Source: Rhea pennata
Lineage: Eukaryota; Chordata; Aves; Rheiformes; Rheidae
Direction: 5' to 3'
DNA: 64,000 nt
NCBI RefSeq assembly: GCF_028389875.1
Contig: NC_084671.1
Coordinates: 30,065,083 to 30,129,082, forward strand
Part shown: one piece after another, positions 12,801-24,800 of the stretch
Position numbering within the stretch: the first letter of the stretch is position 1
Layout of the letters: every line of letters starts with the position of its first letter
Notes under the pieces: model-generated
The model's database searches: none
The model's input: only the letters and a program-made list of their open reading frames with translations
Told to the model about the DNA's origin: nothing
Program-made: the position numbers and the translations under genes

Positions 12801-15800
12801 CTGGTCTGATGCAAGAAGTGTTGCATTCAGTTCTAGCAGCAAGCACATGATTTGTGGGGTGCTGAGAGAGAGGTTGAAATCTTCACCTTGAACTCAGTTT
12901 TCTCTCATATCCTGCCAGTATGTGAGTAACAGAAGGGCTCTTTTTAAAGTTCCTGCCCAACCATGTTGATAAGGTCAAGAAGGCTGCCTGCTAACACAGG
13001 CCACATTATGCTTCTTTCAATGGGCAGAAGCCTTCAGGCCAGGAGGTATTACAAACCGAATGACTCCACTGATTTGCTCAAAAGGAAAGGAAACACTCAG
13101 CACTTACTTGAGGACTTGTGCTACTGTGTTTGGTCCATACCATTGGCCTATGGATTTCCCCTCTCCAACTCCCATCTGGGCTGCATTACAAGAAAAAAAA
13201 AAACAAAATAGTTTAGCAAATAATTTCATCTTCACTGTGCCCCTTCTCAATGTGGTAATGAGAATTTGTATTTAATAGGGATGAAACGTCATTCAGAAAC
13301 ATTTTGGGTCAACAGAATCTACCCCTTCATGAGGTAGCTTAGCGTAGAAATTCATACAACTTACAAAAACAGTCAATTAAAAAGCTACAAGACTGGACAA
13401 GGCCTCGAGCAGCACAGCTTTGAAGTTAATGCTTTTTTAAGAGGGTGGTGCTCTACAGAACTCTAACTTAAACCCAATCATCCTTTCTGAAGCTTAGAAT
13501 CATAGAAAAATTTATCTACTCAAAAAGAGATGGGAGACAGACACAAATCCTCAGGAATTGTAAAGCAAACTCTTCCCTAAAGAGATCGTGATACAGAAGT
13601 CCAAAAAGCAGTATTACCTCAAAGAAATTTTACTTAGAGCGTTTGATTTCCAGGAGTACCCCCATAAGCACTTACTCACTGAAACTGTAATTACCTTAAC
13701 ACCTACAGGAAAAACTGGAGAAGGCTGGTTCTTTCTCTTATTTACCAGAGAAGTTTGTGTTAAATGAGACCCTTTCTTAATTCACTTGCTACTTGTGAGA
13801 ATTTCTTCATCCAGTAATCATTTCACATTACAAATATTAGAAACATCATCATCATCTGTATCTGTTTCCCTTATCTTAGTTAACTAAGGCAAGGAAAGTG
13901 ATGCTGAACACAGCCTAAAGCATTGGACAAACATAAAGGTCTTCATGGAGTCAACAAGAACATCTATCCTAACCTGTAATACAAAGTGGCAGTTCTAGAT
14001 CAAGCCAGAAAACAAGTAGTATGATATCATATACTAGCTGACCTGCTAGGTTTTTTGGGGCTAAGCTGTTAAAATAGGCATGGAGTGATGTTCTACAGTC
14101 ATAGGAAATCCAGGCAGAATATCCCACAAACTCTTTAGCATCTTACCTATCTGATGAATGGAGTAATAGCTATCTTTTTTGTCGATGAAGGCATTAAGTA
14201 CGCTGAAGTAATTATCCATCTGCCTCTTCCCTTTTATCCACCTCCAGTCTAGGGCAGGCAAGGGGTTAGGTGAAACAAAACAGGTTATTTATTAGTAACT
14301 AGAGACTGCCAGCTACAACAAGCTCTTCTCTGTTCATCAACCCCTGATAAGATTTTCATGTCACCATCTTGCTGCTAGGCATCTGAAGTATTTTCAACAC
14401 TGCAGAATGAATTTTAATAGAAAACCAAACCTTTTCACAGCCAGAGTAAAGGAATACCACCCATAAAAAGAGAAAATCAGAACATACCAATTCCACCTCT
14501 ATCCCACAGTCAGGAAATAGGATTAGAATTTCTCAAGGACAGGCACGAACTACATATTCTGTGGAAAATCAGGTGACTTCCTTACAAAACATCACCTTTC
14601 ACAAATTCAAAGATCATCAATGACTATGACAAAATATCTGATATAGCTGCTTAAAGATCACGCACAAATAAAGCTTTAGAACAGAAGTATTCAGGTAGAA
14701 GAAATTATGCTCAGCAAATGAGGACTTCTTCACAGAAGGTTAAAAACTGAACTGTAAAGAGGAGTTAATTACCAAGTTGATTTGAGAAGGTTTTTTAAAC
14801 TTCAGGTATATATAATAATAATAAAATTTGGTACTTGCTTGCTTAACTCTTCAATGGATTTAGCTACTATGTCACAGGGCTGTCTATCTGCAGGCTTGGA
14901 CAAACCTTTGCCAAAATATGGAGGCATTCTGAAAATATCTGACAGTTAGCAGCAGGTATGCCAGACTGCTGTAGCCGTAAGTTGAAATACTAAGGTGGTG
15001 TTTTCCCCTTATTATGATATGATTCATATCTGAGTATCTCATTATTGAAAGGAAATAAACAGTTCCGCAGGCAAAGAAGAATTTAAGGAGAAGAGCTAGA
15101 GCAAATATATTTCTTCCTTTTTCCATCCTCCCGTGTAAAACTCTATCTATGTGGAATAACAGATAGTGGGGGTGATGGGAAACTACTGGAGAGTTTTTAG
15201 TAGACTTCTCAATAGCCCTGAACCTGGGAAGACTCAGGAAAAAGTTATAGACCCCCCAGCAATTCCCAACTGTCTTTGGCAATTCCTTATTGTGCCCTTG
15301 TTATCTGCTCTCCTTACAAGCATTGCACTTCTTGGAGCACACGGCTTTGGAAGTCAATACGGACTGTGCACCAGTTTACCTCTGCCCAAATGCCTGCAGA
15401 CCAAGGCCTGAGCGAAGATCATCTGGCCACACCGCAACATACAGCCCCAGCCAGTGTCAGATGTGGGACCAGTTCCTCCTGTAATCAAAAGAGGAAGAGA
15501 AAACAAATATATAAAGAACTGAACAACAGTACTAAGCGGGAGAGAAAATGAAAGCACTGTAAGCCTGCAAAGCTAGCTGGTTCATCCAAGATATGAAGCT
15601 CGGAATTAGGCCTAAGATAGCTCACACATCTAAAGCTAAGGAATAAAAGTATAGTTAGAAATGACCAACTTAGCGACATTCCTCAAAAACAAAACACCCT
15701 CCCTAACATTAACTCAAAGGTGAGGAAAAAAACTTCAAAAGGAAATCCAAGCAACTCAGCTAGAAATACAGCTGAATTCCTCACAAGTATAGCAGTCCTC

Positions 15801-18800
15801 AAGACTAGTTTCAGATTTCCAACCCAATTCAGAGACATGTTTCTAAACAGAAGCGTTTGTTATAGACCGTTTCTTCTAATGCTCATCCTGAGTAGGCAGT
15901 TCACCATGAAAAATAACATCAATCATGAGGAATTCCCACATCATAAGCAGCTGATGACTAGATGAGATTCCAAAGTAAACAGCATAGAATTAAGTCAAAA
16001 AAAAAAAAAAAAAAAAAAAAACAAAAAACACCCTAAACAAAAAACCCACACTCAACAAACATAGTATTAGAATATAAGCTGGATATTAATTCACATTGAG
16101 AAATCTGAGACAAAGGTCCAAGTTGAAACTGTTTCCATGACAGAACTTCTAAAGGAAACTGCTGTTTCTCCTCTGAAGCTATGGCTATTATTAAAAGCTT
16201 CACAGACAAAAAGTTTAGATGACCACAGCTAGCAAGCTGTTTTAGAAGTACACAGTCAGCTGTGCCTTAGCACAGCTAGTAGAGGGAGCCTCCTTGTAAA
16301 GCTGCTTTCTCCTCCTTTTGATTCTAACTAACCATTCCATATGAACAGCACAGGGAGAGAAAATACCCCAGAAGAACTATTTCATCAACTTCTATTTGAT
16401 CAACAGATATCTTCTATAGTTTTGCCAGTCATCTATAATATACACTAAAACTGCTAATGTTTTAGTGAATACAAAATGAATACAAGCCATTCCCCTTGCT
16501 CTCTCAAGGGCTTACAAGCTTTTTTTTGGTGAGAAGATAGAGTGATTAGAGCGGGATATTTCAGTGGGACACACAGTAATTGACAGAAAAGAAAAAAAGA
16601 GTGCTGTGAAGACTGAAAAAGTAAAAAGTTACTGTGCTATGAACAAATTATAGCTTATACCATAACAAGGAAATAGCTCAGGGGAATTTTTCCCTTTAAT
16701 AACTCTTCTTGTGGGTAACTGCAGTAGGCCTGCAGGAAGAACTAAAAAGAGATGGATTCCACTTGAAAAGTTCTGCTCCCAATAAAGTGCAAGATCGTGA
16801 CAGACACAGGTTCAGAAGTGACACTAAATTGAGGGAGGAAACATGGATTTGATGAAGCTGGCATCTATAAAAATCAGGAGCAGCTCACTACACTACCCAT
16901 AGTTTCTGGAGACAAAAGACAGTTTCTTTGATGAATCATCACTTTTACATGTGAAGTTATGATCAAGAGTGGATAAAATTCTTTAATTCTAGAGTCTAAC
17001 ATTCAAAGAGAGAGTTTGGTCCACTTTAAGAGTCTTGTAGAATAGGAATAGCCTAGATGTACAATTACACGTGAAAATTAAGATCACTTTAGTAAACATC
17101 ATGGGACTAGTGACTTTCAATCTATTGATTTGCAGAAACTTAAGAACCTAAGAACCTTCCTTTGCTGCTTAACATATAAAAATTCTTCTTCTTTTTTTTT
17201 TTTTTTTTTTTTCTTAATCCATGAGTCCTGAAGATACTGGATAACTTCTAAGGAAAGGCATCTAAAAAAACCCGCAACCTGTGGATGCATGCTAACCTGT
17301 TAATATCAAACATGCATCCATAACTAATGGCTCACAGACACAACTTTTAATGCCATTAAACAGCATCAAATAGATGTTTCAAACTTACTAGTTAAGTGTT
17401 TTCCAGGATTAAAAGAACAGAACAAGCCAGAACAACTATCAAGAAGTCTCTTTTCCAAATCTAATCTAACCCACTTCCCCACTGACAGAAGGGGATGACA
17501 TTGATAGTAGGGACACTTGAAGGTGCATGGAACCCCATTCACAGACTTTCAGATCTATTCTGATAGCCCTTCCATTCGGTACACAAAAGCACACTGTAGA
17601 AGAGACTATGCAGGATTTGGGGTGGGGTGGTGGGGGTGGTTTTTGCTTTTTTAAATAGCAGAAATGTCTTAAGGAATAGTGAGCAGAAGCCTGCCTTTGA
17701 GTTCACCGGAAAATGCTCCTCCTATTACTAGTCTCTGTGAGTAGCACCCATTTCAGTTATAAAAAAAATCCTCCTCAGTTTAGAGCAGATGCCTTAAGAC
17801 AGTAACTTCTGTATTATATTTCTAGCTTATATCTCTTTAAGTCATATCAAGTCAAAGAAAGATCATAATTAAATAACTTTCCACTTAAGACTTATGTAGG
17901 ACTTTGTTAGCACTAAAAGTGCATTTTTTCCCCCTTGTTGCTCAAGGAAAGAAGATTTCCAGCAGGCTTCCCACACTCATTCTTGTGTCCTTCCTAAAAT
18001 TACTATTATATCAGAATTCTTGTTCTCCCTGAGGTATCAAATAAATAAAAAAGTCTACTCTATCAAGTGTATTTCAGATTTCCAGAATGGGAAATGCATT
18101 AGTGTCATGCTTGAGGGGACTAATATGAGTTTTTATCAAGTACAGATAAAATCCTTCCAGTAACTGATCCAGTTAAGTAATTTGTTTCAAAAGGTTTTCT
18201 GCAAAATTGTCAGTATCGGATTCTCTCTTGAATCCTGTATTACCATTAAAATTCACACAAAAGCTGTTGTGCAGTGGAATAGATGATCATTTTGGTAATG
18301 CCCACAGTGTTCAATGGTGTGTATTGTGTCCCCATTCCACCCCCCCAACCCCCCGGTCAAAACACAAATATTCAAGTTATTGCATCATCTTTGAACCCAT
18401 TTTTGTTTTTATTACCAGCCACTTCTTAAGTCACATGGGATTATTCTGTAAATCATGAAATAGGCTTAAAGAATGGCCATTGATGAGGCTGACAGATCCT
18501 TATTTCTCAAGAGGTTAAAAAAAAAGTCAATCAGAAGTCAGAAACAAACTTTTACCTTCTGACGGAGCTTCTGTGGAAACATTACTTCATTGTTAGGAAG
18601 TGACATAAAGTGTAGTTGTCAAAGAGACTTTAAAATCTCCTCTTGAAATTAGCTTTTCTAAAACGTGCTGTTCATTCTTTGTTTCCACAGCTCGTGTTCA
18701 CTTCCAATATGCAAACACTCTACTCCAAATGAAGTCACTGGAAATCTCCTTGTGGGACAGAATATTACCAGGAGGCCAGCACATATTTCCAGGAGTTGTC

Positions 18801-21800
18801 TACAACACTTACCAATAGCAGGAAAGTTCTTTCTGTAGGTGAACCAAAGTCGAGACGTCACATCCAAAAGGATCTCTTCTTTGTCTAAAAATTTTTCAAA
18901 AATCAAAAGATGCTCATATAAGGATAGCGCTAGACATATCTAAAACCCTCTGCTCCCCACCTTCACCTATGACAGTAATGTTCCGCTCCTCACTCAGTCT
19001 ATTTGTCCAAAAAAGCAAAATCTGGCTGAGAAACAAGTGCAAAAGAAACTTTCTCCACAAGGCCACAACTAACCAAAGGGCACCACGGTCAGTTTTGAAG
19101 TAGTAAGCCATTTCCTTGCCTCTCCTTTGAGATTTTCCCCTTCTCAAATTATCCTAGCCTCATGCTGCAAGTCTTAATAGAAAACAAATGGTAGCTTTCT
19201 GCAGAAAAATATCCTAGAGTCCACAGAAATGGCCAGGCAGGAAAAAACACGGCTGTTAAAGTCTGCATGCTCTGCAAACCAGCAGACTCTACTTTGTACT
19301 TACAAGGTCAGTAATCACCTTGCTCCTCAGAAAACAATATTCACTATTAACAAAGCCCTCTAGAGCAATAGAGAATGTCACATTGTGCATTTAAGATACC
19401 TGTAAAAACACAGTATTTTCGGCCTAGTATCCAAACCGGTTCTTTGGTCTCAGGGAAGTCTTCATACTCAAACCTGAGGGTGTCATAGGTAAGAGTAGCT
19501 AGAAAGAGAATGACAAGATTAAATATTTTTCATAGTTTTTCCTTGCTGCTTAAAAATCATATTAAACACACACACACACTCAGAGAACACAGGACAATAA
19601 AGGACAACTTACAGTCAGAGTTGCAGTGATCCAGAGGTCCCTTCCAACCTTACCATTCTATGATTCTGTGGTTCTATGATCCAGTAACTTACATGCAGAG
19701 GATCTGACAAGGAGCTAGCAAGAAACTTTATCACTCACAATGCAACAATAAAGTCAGTAAGGGATAGAAAACTGATAAATCCATGGTTTAAACCTAGTTA
19801 GTCTACAGTAAATTCCAGACGGGGTCAGCTCCAAACTCCGTCTAGTCTGGAACTGAGCAGGTCAAAGAAAACATTAAGGATTTTAGCTGGCAGCTGCATT
19901 CTGCAGTCTGCTTCCCAGCATAGGTATCATTGTACACACCAAAATGATCATCAGCACTTTGGACCTAGAGTTTAGGTCCTCTTTTCAAAGGAGCTAACTG
20001 ATTGAAATCCTTCTTCCAGAAGACATAACTTTCAATGGTGTAATAAGAAAAGCACAGACTACATTAACATGGAAACCAAATCTTGCTTCTAAAAATCAAT
20101 CCCTCTTGTGAGGCACTGAATTGAGCACAAGTCATCATTGATACTGAAAACAGTCTGCAGCTGAGAAGAGCTGTCCTTTACAGATGTCACGCTGTAAGAC
20201 CTGAGGAATACAGAGCTGTGTTGAAATGTATAAATTCACAAGTGATAGGCACACCTTGTATCCATTTTACTGTTTCCTTTCACAACATGACATTGTTCAG
20301 TGCCTATATATCTGCCTCTTCTTACACAAGGGCACAGCATTGCCCATTCCATAACAGAACAACTCAGCAGAACTGCCAGACAACCCTAATCAGGGCAGCT
20401 TAGCCCTTCATGCAAAATGCACAAATAGAGGAAAAATAGCTAGATATGCTATGCTCTGTTAGGTCTGCATTCGTCTATAAGGTGCTTTAAAGTGGTCTGG
20501 GAACCCTGGAACCGAGCCTTTGGGGAAAAAAAAAGACTGTTTTGAAAGCGTCTTTGTAAAGGTAATAATTCTATAAGCATCATTATAAAAACAAATCACA
20601 CATTAAATTTAAAGCAGAACTAAGCTAAACTGCGCTCTAACGGTTAAAATGGCTATTGAAAATACTTCTAACAGCAAATTCAATTAAATCTGCGGTAATC
20701 TGACACAAATTTAGAGCAGTGCAACAGACTACATGCCCACAAGTTCCTTATCCCCATCTTTTTTTTCCATTTTTTTTTTAATACCAAAGGTCAAAGAAAA
20801 TACTAAGTAGTAGCAGCAAGACACAACCATTAAGACCAACTATTGTTAGAGGAGGAACCCTTGCGATACAAACAGAGTAGGCTTACAAATCCAAATTTTA
20901 ATTAGACTGTGGCCTTAACCCTAGTACAAAAATTTTCAAGCATATTCCCTGTGTGAACTACTTCAATACAGACTCTACTTCAGCCACATTTAAGACTGTA
21001 TGGGCCACACATTTCCATCCCATCAGATAACTTCTCAACAAAAAGCTAAGCAAAGCAATTCTGCTTGCACAGAGAACACTAGCAAAGCAATGCAATCTTC
21101 TCCTCTCTAAAACATTTTAGCAGTTAAATTAAGAACATCTTTACTGTATAGCCAAACTTTAAGCATCTCCAATGAGCCACAGTTTGTATGCCTGTTTTTG
21201 CTTAATGGTTTGTCTTGCTTTGTCTCTTTCTTACTCAATGCTGGTGATGTTCTTCCAGGAGAATTAAAAAAAAAAAAAAACAAGCTATGATTTTTGCAGA
21301 TATTTTCAGGTGCAGGTCACTTTCTACTTTCTCCCTTAGGTTTTAGATGCTTCCCTACGGGATGAAACATTATAGGCCGATTCTGACAGCTTGAAAGTAC
21401 ACCTATAGTTATAGGTTTTTTTTGGGGGGGGGGGGGCGAGGGGGGAAATTTAGTGTGTCACTAGATATAATCTTAACATAAAAAATGAAGTTCTCAATTA
21501 GGTTTTAAAGATGAAAAATATTGGCTAGTTTATTTTGTAAGTTCTCAAACTTGCCATGAATCATGCTCAGTCTGAATAGTCTCAAGTAGCACAAATAAAA
21601 CCACTGAAACAAGGATGCTACAGACAGAAACTATTCAGCTACTCATCATTCCCCCTTTCCTTTCCTAGTAACATTTCCTCACAGCCTCAAATGTCACATC
21701 CTCTGCAACTTCATTCTTCATAGAGCACTAGATCCTGAACAAACACATGCTTTGCAACTGGCAGGTTCATGCATGGAAGGGATATGCTAGAAAAGAGCTG

Positions 21801-24800
21801 CTGGATTCTTTCCCAATCAGTCAAAGCTGCCACAGCAAGGGGTCAGCAGGCCTGATGGATCTTCAGGCCACCTGCTGGACCGGCTGGGTATTCAGGGAAT
21901 GCAGAGCATGTAAAGAGTGCCCCAACACTGCACCTTTGGCAAGAGAATCCCAAAGTCATACTCCTTCAACTGGATGTTCTACATCAGCATGCAGTCCTGT
22001 TGGCTACACCTTGGCTCTGTGCAAAGGGTGTGTTTCTTAGGTTCTGCTTCACATTTGAAAAATGCAATCAGATATTAAGACATATGTTGCTTCTAGTGTG
22101 TGCGTTTTCTTTTTTAAAAAAGAAAGAAAAAAAAAGAATACTAGCCACCATCTGAAAAAGCACAGTTGTTAAAATACAGGAGCTAAGATTTCAAATTGAC
22201 AAGGACGACATTTCAAGTGATTGCTCCCAGTTAGTTTTAACAATGTTATAATGGGAGCATTAAATTCATGCAAGGCTGAAGCTGCCCATTGCAAACATCT
22301 CTCTTCATATGCTCTGACACTTTCTCAGAATTTCATCCATTGTGCTGTCGTCCAGGCTCAGCCTGACCAGAAGAGCTAAATATTTTAGCAAGTGGGACCA
22401 GAATAGTTCAGATAGAGTACAAAGGGGGTTGCAGCTCACATATAGCTTTTGTTTCCTCCTAAACTCAGAGGCAGAGGGTCTGGAAATAAATAAAATTGAA
22501 AATTTACCAGGCAGGAATCCTATTTGAAGATACTCTCCTAACAGCTTCAAAAATCAGGTGAGATGAGCAAATTTCTCAGACAGCACTCTAAAATTTCTCC
22601 TTCCAAAAGCCCTGAATGCATTTTAAATACTGACCTTTGAGCACCTATGAAAGTAGAGCAACATCCTTGGCAGAAAAATCCAGGTGCACATCAAATATGA
22701 CAACTCAACTTCCTTCAATTACCTTAGTTTGTAATAAACTATTGCATTAGCAAACATGGCAGGACTGCCAGTTGTGGTGGGGTAGATGTTCAAATTTTCT
22801 GACGTATGATGTCAAATTGCAGATGTCATGCTAAAGGAAACACGTAAGCTTAGAGTAAGTATTAGTCCTTAATGGCCATGCTAATTTTACCTATTTTACC
22901 AAAACAAAAACTATTTGTGTTTCCTATCAATTTAACACATAATAACAACAAACAGTCAAAACTTTGATGACTCAGATAAAAAAAAAAAAATCACTTGCTG
23001 TATTTCTGTGTTTACACTGCAAAATAGCTGATGTTCACTCAGGCATAAATCATCCTGATTGCAGTCTGTCTGCACAACTTAGATTTTTGTAGAATTTTTT
23101 TAAAAATAAGAAATACTGAGGTAAAGATTTGGAGTACCGTACTGAAAGAGAGAGAAAAAAAAAAAAAAAAAAAAAAAAACAAAAAAACAAGGTTCGTAAT
23201 GCCTTCCCCACCCCCCTCAAGATGCTTCTTGGGCTTCCCCCACTCTTTGGCAAGGCTTCTCTTCTACACTGTAACACTTCCCAAGCAGTGCCAGAAACAG
23301 CTTAGAGACATTTCCCCCCATCTTTCAGTCTCAAGTTAACACTGCCAAAAGATTCAAAAAAGGGGCAGAAAGTCATCTCTGTCAGCTGACAGAGATATAC
23401 CATCAAGACAGAGTAGAGAGAAGGAAAGCTATCAGATATAGAATATATATAAAAAAAAGTTAAGAAGAGAAGTTGAACTTTTTGCATTAAATTTCATAAC
23501 TTAAAAACACTTAGAAAATAGACAACCGTAGAACAGTTTAGGCCTTTATTTCTGGCCTTTGTAGAAGAAAGATTAAACCTTTTCTTTCCCCTAAGCCCCT
23601 TCAAACAAGATAAACCTGATTAGATAAGGAATAACAAGCAGTTAAATGACAGTCAAGGAAGAAAGTTAGTCAACTGGAGAACAACTTTCTCTTGGAGGCC
23701 CAGAACAAACAGTTCAAAGTCTGCCACTAAGATCCTCAGACCATCCCAGAAACAGTGCTGGAGAAGGCTCTTGAGCTTTCATTCCTTTACAGCCCAGAAA
23801 CCGACACTGTTCTGCATACAGGAGATTCAGCTGAGTGAATCCTGAAGACAGTCCTACTGTCTTCTTAGCAAGGTTTTCTTCCCTTGCAGCTAACAAAAGG
23901 GGAAAGCAAACACATGCACTCCCTCAGGGCATGTTATTTCATCTGCTGGAATGTGTTTTTTTCCCGGGTATGAGAGACTAGGATGCAACAATGTGCAAGG
24001 ACACACTAGACAGTAAGTCAGGTTGCTATCAACTGTACTATAACAGTGCCTGCATCAAGGACAAAAATAAAGATAGCAGTCCCATGGCACAGGATCAATG
24101 AATTTGCTCCACATCCATCATACATGCTCACATGCCCAGAACAGAGGGGGCGCTCACACAGCACAGGAAAACTTTCACCACTATGGGATGGCACTCATCT
24201 ATGCACACGAGCTACTACTACATGAAGGCTAGAAGGAAACTAATATCAATCCAGGTCCTAAAAGATTTTTTTTCCCCCTCAAACAACAAAGAAATCTCTA
24301 TCACAAAAAGCTTTCTTGGCACTCTCAGAAAAGGTGATAAGTGGCCACAGAGAGCAACCATGTCATCTTATCCCTACAAGTAGTACCTCTACAAGAAGGT
24401 TGCTATCCCTTGTGAGAAGGGCACAGAGAAAGCTTATGCAGCTATTGTTTATGCCCTGTAATTTGTTCCCAGGACATCATCCTGGTAGCACCTTTAAAAA
24501 ACAGGAAACAGCTCAGCACTTTTTAAAAATGATAAAAAGACAGGATGGGAAGGATAAAAAGGTTTTACTCAAGGTATCAAACAAACATACTGCTGGAAAG
24601 ACTGCCTTTTAGCCTTTACCTTAGTTACAGAAGCAAGCAGAAAAAGAGCTCCTTGGTGATTTTTTTTTCAAGTGTGTTGAGATAGTATACTCCCTCAAAT
24701 AGCATGTACCCACCAGACACACCCCAAACTCTGAAGAAACATGGGTTCTGCAGAACCAGAAATGCTGCTTCCAGAAGCATGGTGATGACCAAGCTAATGA